This document shows, piece after piece, positions 43,190 to 54,104 of a DNA stretch of 64,000 bases. Below the pieces are notes generated by a model, which was given only the letters and a program-made list of their open reading frames with translations, made no database searches and was not told where the DNA came from. The stretch is from NCBI GenBank assembly GCA_002633025.1, contig NMRB01000167.1, positions 439,746 to 503,745 of the forward strand, in the 5' to 3' direction. The position numbers and the translations under genes were made by a program. The stretch's first letter is position 1. Each line of letters begins with the position of its first letter. The DNA comes from Notospermus geniculatus. Its lineage: Eukaryota > Nemertea > Pilidiophora > Heteronemertea > Lineidae.

Positions 43190-43534
43190 GAGGCTTACCT
43201 GTACATGTAGTTTACCATTTGGTTAAAGATACCATTAGCTTAAAGTCACTTTATGAAACAGGCCCCAGGGTACTTAGACGGTTGCCTGTAGGTCTAAGGG
43301 TCGGGGGTTAGGATTAGGAGTAGGCTTTAGGGGTCAGATGATGCCAAGTATCAAGGGTTGTAGGATAGGGGGGCAGGGATTAGGATTCAGAGTGGACGAC
43401 ATTCACCCTTCAGCCTTAGTTACTTGCTAACGTGCTCAGTTTGTACAGGCCAATGTACACAACAACTACATGTAAGCTATAACAAGGTTTTGAATACGTA
43501 TAGGCCCTGTGGGGCCGTATGCATAAAACATCTT

Positions 43535-43956
43535 GGGCCGTATTCAATAAGGGTGTTTAGCTAAATCAGCGTACAAATTCTGCATTACACAGGTTATAGG
43601 CCTAGAAACTATTGTTCTACGTTCTGTAAGCTGCCTGATCCCTGGCATTTTACCCACACGATGATTACACGCGTCTAACATTCCTGCGTCTTAGTGTGCG
43701 AGGACAATAGAACGTGTTGGAAAAATTCTAGACAAGCCTTCCTGATCGTTCAACATTTCCTTCATGCTCTTTGACTTAGACGCAGGATAGTTAGACGCGT
43801 GTGATTATCCTGCGGGTAAACGCCTCTGGTGAACCACCGTACAGACATCAGACAATAGTTTTCTAGGCCTTTAACCTGTGTAATGCAGAATTTGTACGCT
43901 GATTAGGCCAAAACACCCTTAAACGTGCGATGATCACCCTTATTGAATACGGGCCA
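43535..43956. mobile_element. MITE family I, copy 2
   Basis: GGGCCGTATTCAATAAGGGT and complement; collinear with 18341-18863 and without the nested family H. Confidence 0.9.
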
Positions 43957-43964
43957 TTAAGTGT

Positions 43965-44030
43965 AAAATTTCCTTAAACTATTGTTCCAAACAAAAGATA
44001 AGGGAAATTTTACATTTAAGATGTGTACCA
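43965..44030. repeat. Short inverted repeat
   Basis: TAAGTGTAAAATTTCCTTA is complemented by TAAGGGAAATTTTACATTTA across about 25 bases. Confidence 0.7.
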
Positions 44031-44704
44031 TTAGCGAGCCCGATGGAATTTGCTGTCGCATATGTTACGTTCATATCTCTACTTGGTCCACTTTTTGACA
44101 AATATGGGCAACCATCATACGACTCGACAAAAAGGCCAAACGCGGAGGTTGCGCATGTTTGCCAGCGTAGACGAGGCTTTAGAGTACAGGTAGCTCGTAT
44201 GTCCATTTCTACTTCATCATGATTGTTGTATTTTTAAAACTAACATCAAGAGATCGATGTGTTTCCAGGCGTGTGCTTCCATTAATGTATAGATTATATC
44301 CTTCTCACTGGTTTCACAGCCGACTCGAATATATCTCTCAATGCACTGGTTTTTTTCCATCTGCGAACAAAGACGAAAGACAGAAGAATGCAGGTAGATT
44401 ATTTTTTTCTGGCAAATGTTTCCTGATATTCAACAATAGGCAGCATTATCTAAATGGAACAGACTCGTCTCAGAAAAGTTTTTTTTTATAATAAAATAAA
44501 TCGTAGAAAACGACATGTCTCGAATATCATGTAACATAAGATTTGTGCTCGGCCTTGTCGTGGCAGTTCTGCTGAATATCGAAAAAAAACGTATTAGTTC
44601 CATCCTTTCTTCCCGCTGTACACGATCAAATTTTTCATCCAATTTTTTGGAAATTCAGATTCCGGGCCTGTTCGGGATCCATGTCGTCTGCTTGCCCATT
44701 CGGA
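44031..44704. other. No recognised feature
   Basis: No supported gene or repeat. Confidence 0.4.
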
Positions 44705-44762
44705 ACGACCTGAGGCGAACTGCTATCTGTCACTGACCTGAGGCGAACTGCTATCTGTCACA
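44705..44762. repeat. 28-29 bp tandem duplication
   Basis: GACCTGAGGCGAACTGCTAT plus CTGTCAC occurs twice in tandem. Confidence 0.95.
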
Positions 44763-46293
44763 AAACTCTGAATAATGTTTCACACGTGTCACAGCAAAAT
44801 ACACTCCAAATATTCACCAATAAGAAAATCGATAGTTTGAATCCCAGATATTCCACAGCCGCTTACAGTCCGTCAAAGTGTATACTGCAGCCAGCCTCGT
44901 TTTCACGCCCTGTTTGGAGGTTTGCTCCTCGCCACTGAGGTACCTCTTGTTCCAGGTGCCGTGTGCACAGTTCATTAACCAAACAGGTACTCTGCACTGG
45001 AGTACCCAACACATTGCGGTGCTCTGTTTTGGAGCACCTACCGCCTGGGGTCCTTCATATTCGCAGTTTTTTGTCTGCAGCTTCACCTGAATTACAAATG
45101 GCGACCACTCCACTCCACTTCGTCGGCTGATGTAAACATGGATTAAATGTTGATTTTCTTTGAAAGCAGGGATATACAGTACAAATTCTTGACATAGTAA
45201 GTAAAATGGATTGACATACATGTACATGTAGAACACCATTCGTGGGTTTAATCACACTCAACTGTATTGACTGCCTGATAAAAGTGACTTCTTTTCCATG
45301 CTAATGGAATCACCATTTAAAAAGTGAAGTGATGGCTTACAAAAACATGGCCGCCTCTCACTTCCGGTTATTTTCGCAAACTGTCTATTAGTGAGAGAAC
45401 ATTTTTGCCACATCGCAAGCTCGCGTCTGAATGTACTCAACCCAGATATCGAACACACCGACAAAACCCCGAAACTACATAAGGGAAACTATCCGCCTTG
45501 GCAGCTTGTGTGATACGAGTGCTGATTAGGAAGCAAGTCCTCCTAATTGTCTCTTGGGATCGACCTTCCAATTGATCGAGTTCAATTTGTTGCGGAATGG
45601 CATTAGACCTGATCACGCATCTTCATCATCTGCGTTTCCGAGTGTTCACACGAAACGAAAACAAAAACGTGAGACCGTTGTCAGCATTGACCGGTGTGTG
45701 TAACACTCTGTCACGACATTTTGTATTATTAGTTTGATACTGTGTCTTTCTCTAACGCGCTGCGTGGGAAGTCCTTTGAAGTGAAGTTCGAAAATCCTAG
45801 GGGTGTGCCATCATCTAATTTATACAAAGACTAACCGTATTGATAAGTGGTAAGCTCCTGCGTGTAATCAATACCCACATCTGACCCTTCTCCTTCTCAC
45901 AATACGTTGGCAAGATACTCTACAAGGTTCTATTCTATAAAATGGGTCTTAGGCGAACTGAGCCATTTGCCAAGGATTCCCCTCGCGGCGACTTAAAGGA
46001 AATGGCTAGTGCCTGAGATTGTCGAAGAGTTTGACATGTAGCATTGACCAAGCCTTGCTCTGGGCTATTGGGACCTCGAACTAATCTGTAATCGACAAAA
46101 CGGTGCACAATGTGTCCATGAGGCCGTCGCCAAACGTTTTCATACGTTTGGCTGACTTCAAGACAACTTTTTTCTACAGAGATCGATAGTATAACTGCAA
46201 GCGGTCAGTGACCTTGTGATGGCAATCTACGGGATATTGCTCACAAGAAATCAGTTTGCTGACGTCCTTTGGTATGAATTTTAGAAGTGGGTT
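44763..46293. other. No confident gene
   Basis: A 141-codon minus-strand frame (44814-45239) includes Trp- and Cys-rich stretches but no domain I recognise and no clear splice context. I do not call it. The rest is featureless. Confidence 0.35.
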
Positions 46294-46297
46294 TTAA

Positions 46298-47018
46298 AGG
46301 GAGACTTCATTCATTGTGTAAAATTTTGTATTTCTGAAATATCGTTAATACATTCAAATTCATTGATATCTGCAACATATCTTTTTTTAAATCAGCAAAC
46401 TCATCATTTTAAGTATTTTTATTGCATCCCAAGGGGACTATTGCACAGCACATGTGATGTCACATGTGTTCAATGCATACATGTATTTATGAAGGTTAGG
46501 CCAAGGCAGTCACAGTATTAGCTCATTCATTACAATAAAGGTTGTCAGCCTATTGACATTAGCCGTGTTTACACCTATGCAATTTTTCCAAACCCGGGTT
46601 CGAATTTAACCCGGATCCATTGAATTTTCTGTCCACACCTATTATTCGTCTTACGATATTGAACGCTGGCCATGCTATTTATAGACACACCACCCATTCA
46701 AATTTAGCAGACCGACACCTGTCGGGGGGCTCAGTAAACGTTTTAGCCCGGCATTTTTCTGTCCACACCTTTGAAATTGCCGGGCTAAAGTATAATCCGG
46801 ATCAGACCCGCCGAGCGAAAGCGGGCTAAATTAGTCCGGCAATTTTTAATCCGGATCCGATTTTCATAGGTGTAAACGCAAAAAAGGCGGGTCAGAGCCG
46901 GGTCAGGTCCGGCAATTTCCTCAGGTGTAAACACGGCTATTGGTGACACCACAACTCATGGGAATAGTCCCCATGGATTGATAAAAAATCAAAAGTTTAC
47001 AATGAGTGGAGTCTCCCT
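46298..47018. mobile_element. MITE family F, copy 4, with nested element
   Basis: AGGGAGACTTCATTCATTG on the left, CAATGAGTGGAGTCTCCCT on the right. Borders are TTAA (left) and TTCAA (right). Interrupted at 46562-46937. It carries TACATGTA at 46478-46485 where three other copies have TA. Confidence 0.9.
46562..46937. mobile_element. Palindromic MITE (GCCGTGTTTACACC ends), nested
   Basis: GCCGTGTTTACACCTATG on the left, GGTGTAAACACGGC on the right; flanked by TA on both sides. Internal CCCGGGTT, AACCCGGATCC and GATCCGG inverted motifs. Confidence 0.85.
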
Positions 47019-48150
47019 TCAAACCAACACCTCTCAGAGTACATGTAAGTTCCAGAACTAGTCTGTTTATTCTCAGGGAACAAGCAACTGTAGTTGAGAA
47101 AACTGGTCAACTGGTACTTACATGTATTCCAAGAGGTGCCAATGAAGATCAGCCCCTATGGCAGTGACAACGACGTGTCCTGTGTGGACCCGACGCATGA
47201 TAGTGCGGAATTGAATTATTTACTGTACAAACTGGATTCAGTTACTGCAATTTTACCATTAGTGTTGCTGAATCGGTTAATGCGTACAAGTTGAAAGCAG
47301 GTGTCAAAGTTGATGCGAAACTGAAGTGGCTTGCACGCAACACCGTGATATGCACTGGGAGGGGCAATTGCCAGCGAGAATGTGAATGCACGTACCACAA
47401 CCTCGGGCGCAGGTGGAAAATGGCGCTGACTTTAAAACTTGGTAATGTTAAGGTACCTTATTTGTACCCAGGACGATCCTGGGTAACAAAAAGGATTACC
47501 CAGGATTACCCTGGGTAATAATGAAGTGTACCCAGGACGACATTAACCGATTCAGCATTAGTGTTCAGTGGTCCCGACTGTTGGAGTATACCTCCTCCGG
47601 CGCGCGTTTCGGCCCTTCCAGCCCTCATCAGCTGGGTTGATTGGCATCTGTCTTTCTTGAGGGTCAGGTGAAAGACTGACGTTACGTTGGAATTGACTAT
47701 TTGCCATCAACTGGTCGCACGCCCGCATTTCGTGTCACGGTACCGTGTTGATCACATGGAGATTCGATACCATTGTAATGTACATTACACAGTGATGATG
47801 CGTGGAGCATGATTAAATGAAAGCAAATCATTCTGCGCTGATTTATTTTGAGATACCATACGTGTCCAATATGAACCCGTAAATATTTCTAATTCATTCT
47901 TCCAACATCAATGACTTTGCTGTGACTTTGGGAAACCAAACAATCACATGGTGTATCAGCGATGCCAGAGGCTTAAATGAAACCAATCCTCTGTCGACAA
48001 ATCCTCAGTACTTTGGTAGCCATTCTTCCTCAAGGCTTAGAAGTGAACAATACAACCCAATACATTATCCTTCGGAAGACTAATTGATTGTTTACAACAA
48101 CGCACCGCTTTGACCGCCAGTGAAATAGAAGGGAATTTGCTGTGGATTTC
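47019..48150. other. No recognised gene
   Basis: Short repeats of ACCCAGGA/TCCTGGGTA at 47465-47540 only. Confidence 0.4.
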
Positions 48151-48237
48151 GACGTGTAAGGTTAGGCGCATATGGACGGCAAATCTCAATGTGGTAGGGG
48201 TGTTTTAGGCTGCGATTACATAGAATTATACACTAGG

Positions 48238-48353
48238 GAGTTTTCGCAAAGCCCCCGAAACGCCAACGTGTATACGTCTATCCTTTTGTTTGGTGCTCTC
48301 TTCGTGGCATCGAACAATGGATTTGGTGTTCGCGGCGGCTTTGCGAAAACTCT
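48238..48353. mobile_element. MITE family M, copy 2
   Basis: GAGTTTTCGCAAAGCCCCCG on the left, GGCGGCTTTGCGAAAACTC on the right; reverse orientation of 9342-9465. Confidence 0.85.
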
Positions 48354-48354
48354 G

Positions 48355-48501
48355 TAAGGCCGGTTTCACACTGCGAGCGAAATGGCGAAGCGAAGCGATT
48401 TAGTGAAAAGATCTGGGAGTATGACAATGGCATGTAACGCTACAGGACAATGGAAATTCGCTTCGCTTCGCCATTTCGCTCGCAGTGTGAAATCGGCCTA
48501 A
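48355..48501. mobile_element. Hairpin MITE (TAAGGCCGGTTTCACACTGCG ends)
   Basis: TAAGGCCGGTTTCACACTGC then GAGCGAAATGGCGAAGCGAAGCG on the left with an almost exact complement on the right. Confidence 0.95.
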
Positions 48502-48531
48502 TGGCTTCAGGGTCGCGAATCTTAGGTCTCT

Positions 48532-48716
48532 TTTACACTACGTGTTTTCAACCGTGCTCGACCCGGGTCGAGCACGGCGCGGCAAAAAAGGTAATAGTGT
48601 AAATGGGTTGGCACGGCACAACTGGGCNGGTAAAATGCTCTTTCTGAGGCGGGCCTGGCCCGGGTCGAGCACGGCACGGTTCATCCGGGCCAAAATTCTG
48701 CGTAGTGTAAAAGTGG
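48532..48716. mobile_element. Inverted-repeat MITE containing a single N
   Basis: CTTTTACACTACG and CGTAGTGTAAAAG ends; two GACCCGGGTCGAGCACGGC-type motifs inside. The N is at 48628. Confidence 0.75.
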
Positions 48717-48778
48717 CTTTTGTGTGGCCTTTGTTAGCCGGTGTGTCCGTACTTTGTGAGGCCTTTGTTAGCCGGTAT

Positions 48779-49172
48779 GTACACCTTTAATCATAAGTAA
48801 ATACACAGCTAATGAACTTATTTCCCAAAATCTTCAGTGGACCAACCTTTGCTTTTTACGGCAATTATTTAGGGCCTCAAGACACATCTTGTTTCGCACC
48901 GAATTTTTCAAACCTGAAAAAAGCATTTTGTTGGGAAACAAACAGGCTTTAAAGCGACGTTGGTTTCGTTCCGATGAAATGACCGATAAAAATCACACTT
49001 TTTAATGGAAATGCATTTTATCAAAAATCAAGGTAATTTTTGTTTCAAAATGTGTCTTAAGGCTCTAAATATCTGCCGTAGAAAACAAAAATTAATCCAC
49101 TGAAGATTTTGGGAAATACATGTTTTTAAGTTTATTAGCTGTGCATTTACTTATGATTAAGGGTGTACATGT
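48779..49172. mobile_element. Palindromic MITE (GTACACCTTTAATCATAAGTA ends)
   Basis: GTACACCTTTAATCATAAGT on the left, ACTTATGATTAAGGGTGTAC on the right; inner arms AATCTTCAGTGGA and TCCACTGAAGATT also pair. Confidence 0.9.
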
Positions 49173-49280
49173 AATCGCAGCCTAAAGTCGCCTGACTCGG
49201 TCGAATGATGAGAATGGGGTCAGCCAACTTTGAAAACACCCCTATCGCATTGAGATGTGCCGTATTTGTGCACCGAGGCT

Positions 49281-49625
49281 AGTACAGTGTGATTAGCAGC
49301 AATGGCTCCGAATGCCGTACAACATCTTCTGCGCATATTTGACACTTCATGTCATGTCAAAAATTGTAACTCCTTTCTTCTCTTTGTGATCAGCTCCAGC
49401 GCCTTACAATGGGGCCTTTTTTCTAACTCTTTTATTCAACCTGAATTTTTCACACCTTCCTATTTTTTAGCGTTTCTCTATTAAAACTTCTATCCCTTCA
49501 GGATCCAGCCCAATCATCTCCTGGATCCTGACTAGAAACTTCCTGAGAAAGACCTGGTTGTGGTCGAAAATTTGCAAAATTGGGAGACGACTTATGTTTA
49601 CTATCATTTGATATTTCATGTTTTT
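49281..49625. other. No recognised feature
   Basis: No supported gene or repeat apart from GGATCCAG/CTGGATCC near 49500. Confidence 0.4.
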
Positions 49626-49628
49626 TTA

Positions 49629-49752
49629 ATGGGTCATATGAATAAAGACTAGCAAATGCTTTTACTTGAATTTTGCAATACAAATGCACTATGCAATGCT
49701 GTACAAATCTGAAGTAAAAGCATTTGCTTGCCTTTATTCATAAGACCCATTG
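49629..49752. mobile_element. Hairpin MITE (AATGGGTCATATGAATAAAG ends)
   Basis: AATGGGTCATATGAATAAAG and AGCAAATGCTTTTACTT on the left are complemented on the right. Confidence 0.9.
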
Positions 49753-50239
49753 TATTCCCATAGATTCACAATGTACATGTAATGCACAAAAACAAGAACA
49801 AGAATACTCGCTCTGTGTAATGCGAAAATTATAACTCCTCGTCCTCTTTTGGACAGGAGGAAAATCTGAATTACGTCTAATGACAATCCTTTCGGTCGAT
49901 TAATCCATAAAATGAGTAATGAATGGCCAATCCATCGACGTAAGGCTTGTGTATCTGGCCAAATGGACATCACGTGACCTTCAGCCGAGTTACGACGTAG
50001 GTACAACAATGGTCCGATCAAACGATTTTTGCGAATTCGTTATTAGTCAAAATGCAGCACGTCAGTTAGGTTTAAACGTGATATTCTTGAATCTTCTGGG
50101 CTTGCCCTGATATTCTGAAAAGACTGAAAAATAGTGCCAATGGCACAGTGCCCGCTTGGTTAATTTGGAATTGTGGCGCCTGGATCTTGAGGTCATATGA
50201 TTAGACGTACATCCTACGGTTCAAATTCAAGCATTCTAG
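49753..50239. other. No recognised feature
   Basis: No supported gene or repeat. Confidence 0.4.
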
Positions 50240-50284
50240 CTCAAATCGTTTGTGTGAAATAGGCATTTTTCATTTTTCACAAAA

Positions 50285-50299
50285 CGCCCCCTAGTGGCC
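50285..50299 (-). promoter_or_regulatory. CTCF-like motif
   Basis: Minus strand GGCCACTAGGGGGCG fits the conserved animal CTCF core CCASYAGRKGGCR. Binding is not shown. Confidence 0.4.
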
Positions 50300-50384
50300 A
50301 TAGTAGGAATCGCAGCATGCCCAAAATCGAACTTGGCCTAGATCTTGGGGCCATATATACACATATGCAATATGAAAAAGATCC

Positions 50385-50519
50385 NNNNNNNNNNNNNNNN
50401 NNNNNNNNNNNNNNNNNNNNNNNNNNNNNNNNNNNNNNNNNNNNNNNNNNNNNNNNNNNNNNNNNNNNNNNNNNNNNNNNNNNNNNNNNNNNNNNNNNNN
50501 NNNNNNNNNNNNNNNNNNN
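50385..50519. other. Assembly gap (135 N)
   Basis: Unsequenced, next to the arm of a large inverted repeat. Confidence 0.99.
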
Positions 50520-51038
50520 ACGGCGGGAACCCACTTAATTTGCATATTCAATTTTGTGAACTGACTTTAACGTTGGACGCTGATGGACGCAACAGCTGAG
50601 CTTTGTACAGGAGAGTGGGACCCGATGTACAGCTAACTTTGTAACGGTTGGATTTACACCCCATAAATGTATTACCAACAGATAGAAATACGGTGCCTCG
50701 GAACCAGACAAACACATTCTCAATTGTTTTTAGTCGTTATGTACTAAGATATGATGCTTTTTATATAAATTAACACAAAAATGGGTCAAAATGCATAAAA
50801 TGTCAATTTCGATTAGGTAGCCGCTTAAAACGTCCAAAGAATAGGCTTAGTTGATTCCGAGGTACCATGTTTCTATGTGTTGGTAATACATTTATGGGGT
50901 GTAAATCCAACCGTTACAAAGTTAGCTGTACATCGGGTCCCACTCTCCTGTACAAAGCTCAGTTGTTGCGTCCATCGGCGTCCAACGTTGAAGCCAGTTC
51001 ACAAAATTGAATATGCAAATTAAGTGGGTTCCCGCCGT
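50520..51038. mobile_element. Inverted repeat with ~185-bp arms
   Basis: CGGCGGGAACCCACTTAATT (50521) to about 50705 is complemented by about 50855-51038, ending AATTAAGTGGGTTCCCGCCG. The arms are about 95% identical. The interior is about 150 AT-rich bases. It sits inside the 313-bp repeat array. Confidence 0.9.
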
Positions 51039-51396
51039 GCGATTTTGGGGGATTTTGGATATGATGTCCAAGGTGACCTAATAAAACATTTAAAGCAAAA
51101 AAACCTTCTGTTGCAATTTTTTCCCGGTTAATTCCTAGATTTACTGGACTATATATACACATATGCAACATGAAAAAGATCCGTCAAAAACTGAAGATGC
51201 TAGAGCGCAGACAAGGCGAAGCCCAAATATCGGCCAATTTTTCGTTATTTGACCTATTTTCCCATCAAAATTAGGTTAAATCAAAAACCCATTACATATA
51301 TGATGTAAAATGATTAGATGTACCTACGATTCCAATTTGAGCGTTCTAGCTCAAATCGTTTGCGTAAAAGAGCCATTTTTTAATTTTTTCACAAAA

Positions 51397-51411
51397 CGCC
51401 CCCTGGTGGCC
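51397..51411 (-). promoter_or_regulatory. CTCF-like motif
   Basis: Minus strand GGCCACCAGGGGGCG, the closest of the three to the vertebrate CTCF consensus. Confidence 0.45.
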
Positions 51412-51709
51412 ATAATAGGAGTCGCAGCATGCCCAAAATCGAACTTGGCCTAGATCTTGGGGCCATATATACACATATGCAATATGAAAAAGATCCGTCA
51501 AAAACTGAAGACGCTAGAGCGCAGACAAGGCAAAGCCAAAATATCGGCCAACTTTTCGTTATTTGACCTATTTTCCCGTCAAAATTTAGGTTAAATCAAA
51601 AACCCGTTATATATATCATGTAGCATGATTAGATGTACCTGCGATTAAAATTTGAGCACTCTAGCTCAAATCATTTGCGTAAAATAGCCATTTTTCATTT
51701 TTCACAAAA

Positions 51710-51724
51710 CGCCCCCTAGTGGCC
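51710..51724 (-). promoter_or_regulatory. CTCF-like motif
   Basis: Minus strand GGCCACTAGGGGGCG, in the third tandem unit. Confidence 0.4.
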
Positions 51725-51956
51725 ATAATAGGAGTCGCAGCACGTCCAAAATCGAACTTGGCCTAGACCTTGGGGCCATATACACACATATGCAATATGA
51801 AAATGATCCGTCAAAACCTGAAGGAGCTAGAGTGCAGACAAGGCAAAATGTTACGCACGCACGCACGACAAACCACCACTAAGGCATCTAAGCACAGCAT
51901 AAGCCCTTCTGGCCTTCGGCCAAGCGGGTTAAAAATTAGTGTGAGTAGTGTTTTAA

Positions 51957-52155
51957 AGGAGCACGGTGCGCGATCTCTTACTGGTATTTTGACTGCCGAC
52001 GTAGAGGGAGCCACCTAGCGGCAGCAATTCAAACTACAAAAAAACATTCCATCGGGTCCATTCGCCGACAACGTAGTTAGTCACTGGGGTTGGAGATTGC
52101 CGCGCACGGCGATGGCGGCGCTGGGTGTCGAGAAAAAGTTAGACCGAACACTGTC
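51957..52155. mobile_element. MITE family G, truncated copy 2
   Basis: TTAA then AGGAGCACGGTGCGCGATCT, then GACTGCCGACGTAGAGGGAG as in the complement of 11140-11343. The far terminus is not recognisable. Confidence 0.65.
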
Positions 52156-52159
52156 GTGA

Positions 52160-52600
52160 TTAAAAATACTAGGACAGACGCAAGCAAATGCATAAAACCA
52201 TCATGGCGCCCGCTGGTCTATATTTAGCTCGGCGTCGGTCTATTGCTCTTGGAGCTGTAGAATGACGTCACTCGTCGGGAATCCGCCGTAGATCATTTGC
52301 TTTCACCGGTCTTCGAATGCAAGCTGCCCAGAAGACCGGGTACCAGTCTAAGAAAAAGTGACAATACCGGAGAAATTTTCAGTTATAAGGAGTTTTTGCA
52401 ATCGCCCGATAAGGTCACATAAAAAATATTTGTTTTGCGTCCCCTCCCGACCTGAAAAATGCCAAAACCCCTGAATTTTTTTGTAATGCATTTTGCATAA
52501 AAAAATTGCCTACTCTAAAATTTGAAAAATTAAAAAAAAATTGACCTATCTTTTCAGCTAAAAGCTACTAAAAATAAAAATAAATACCTCCCTCCCGACC
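52160..52600. other. No recognised feature
   Basis: AT-rich runs near 52480-52590; no gene. Confidence 0.4.
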
Positions 52601-52721
52601 CGGGCTCATATTCATAAAACCTTGCTAGCGTAGTTGGCTGCTAGTTGTGTACATTGGCCTGTACAAACTAGGAACTTTAGCAGACCACTAAGCCTAGCAG
52701 AGTTTTATGATTATGGGTCCC
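52601..52721. mobile_element. MITE (GGGCTCATATTCATAAAAC ends)
   Basis: GGGCTCATATTCATAAAACC and TTGCTAG on the left; CTAGCAGAGTTTTATGATTATGGGTCC on the right. Shares its end type with families I and KK. Confidence 0.85.
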
Positions 52722-52751
52722 GGATGCTAAACAAGTATTTTTTTTTATCTG

Positions 52752-52904
52752 GCCTAAGGCTATGGCTACACCGATCCAACGCGATTTCGCAGATGCTGTG
52801 CAACGCACGCAAAAAAAGCTTTGTCTAAATGCAGTGCAGCATGTAAACGAGCGAAGGATCTTCCGCTTGCGTTGAAAAATCGCTTCGGTGTAACCGTAGC
52901 CTAA
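52752..52904. mobile_element. MITE (GGCCTAAGGCTATGGCTACACCG ends)
   Basis: CTAAGGCTATGGCTACACCG and AACGCGATTT on the left; AAATCGCTTCGGTGTAACCGTAGCCTAA on the right. Confidence 0.85.
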
Positions 52905-53630
52905 CGACCACGCTTATTATTGTTCGGGTATACTCACAAAATAAAAAATTGTAACAAATGTTAGTAGTCGTTGGTCTATTCATGCCATTGCGAAAATTCT
53001 CTATATACGCCAAGTGCGCCAAGTCCAGAACGCTTACAATGATTTTCGCGGAATTTTCTACCAGCATCTTTGTGCGCCATTAAAATATGCAATTTTTGCA
53101 GAGGTCAAACTAGAGGACACAGACGGACGGTGCACGGTCGACTGCCTTGGATGATTTTCCGTAAACCGAGTTCTTGCTGAATGGCCGTTACAACTGATCG
53201 TTTCCAGCGTAATGACACATTCAACGCAAAGTATTCTCAGAAGACCAAGTACAGCCTTTGGCGAACAACGTGATAAGAGACGGTCAGATGGACTGACATG
53301 TCATTTGGTGGGCGTCAATTTCAACCGTGTGCACGCAAATCCCTGTGTGGTATTTATCCGCTACTAACGACTGATTGACCCGGCACGATCCCTGGTCAAC
53401 GCAACGCACAAATGAGCCAATAAAAAAGCAATTGTTGGTCAATCACATGCAATCTTTTGGCTCTCGTCATCACAGCGGCAATATTTGTATCAGACACCCT
53501 GGACACAATTGCGACGTATAATATCACACCGCGGACCTTTCGGATGATTTTGATGACAGATGATTACCATGATTACGCATTGCGCCACATTCTATCTGAT
53601 CTTACTGGTGACCATTGGGGATCTTTCACT
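52905..53630. other. No recognised feature
   Basis: No supported gene or repeat. Confidence 0.4.
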
Positions 53631-53631
53631 G

Positions 53632-53785
53632 TTTTTACCAGCTTGATACATGTATATTTATAAGAATTATTTATTTTACCAGCTTGATGTAAGAATTATA
53701 TATTTTACCAGCTTGATGTAAGAATTATTTATTTTACCAGAATTATTTATTTTACCAGCTTGATTTAAGAATTATTTGTTTTCAG
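53632..53785. repeat. ~30-bp minisatellite
   Basis: About five units of TTTTACCAGCTTGATGTAAG plus AATTATTTA, one with an internal deletion and one with a TACATGTA expansion (53647). Confidence 0.9.
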
Positions 53786-53838
53786 CCGAAGTTTTTGTAT
53801 TTTGTTTTCGTTTTTATTTTCATTTCAAACAAATCGTT

Positions 53839-54104
53839 GATAAAGTATAATTCACACTGGCTTCAACATGGGCAAAGTGCCTAGCTTGAAAATGTGCACA
53901 AGTCAGTGGTAAGTAATCCATGTCGCAGTTACATAATGATGTTAGGGTCACTTGAACAGCCTATAGGAAACACTCCAAGGTTGGGCTCAGTCAACTGGTA
54001 AATACTTTGGTTTGTGGTTTAATCATTGTGTTCACATTATGGTGTCTGTTGTACAGGCCTGGCACTTTGCCCATGTTAAAGTCCGGGTGAATTATACTTT
54101 ATAA
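53839..54104. mobile_element. MITE (ATAAAGTATAATTCACAC ends)
   Basis: ATAAAGTATAATTCACACTG and ACATGGGCAAAGTGCC on the left; GGCACTTTGCCCATGT and GGTGAATTATACTTTAT on the right. Confidence 0.9.

Larger units (their letters stand above)
48165..49280. mobile_element. Composite MITE cluster inside an outer inverted repeat
   Basis: The outer arms are AGGCGCATATGGACGGCAAA...GGTAGGGGTGTTTTAGGCTGCGATTACA (48165-48222) and the complementary TGTAATCGCAGCCTAAAGTC...AACACCCCTATCGCATTGAGATGTGCC (49170-49262). Inside lie four further palindromes: 48238, 48355, 48532 and 48779. Confidence 0.7.
50240..51850. repeat. ~313-bp tandem repeat array, interrupted
   Basis: Landmarks CCGTCAAAAACTGAAG (51181, 51495, 51808) and AACGCCCCCTAGTGGCC (50284, 51396, 51709) give a 313-314 bp period. 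The first unit is separated from the others by a gap and a large inverted repeat. Each full unit contains AATCGAACTTGGCCTAGA and a CTCF-like motif. Confidence 0.85.

Noticed and set aside
43300-43400. Second telomeric tract (GGTTAGGATTAGGAGTAGG)
   Set aside because: Too degenerate to separate from G-rich simple sequence.
44814-45239. 141-codon minus-strand frame
   Set aside because: Cys/Trp content looks slightly protein-like but I recognise no family and see no convincing exon borders.
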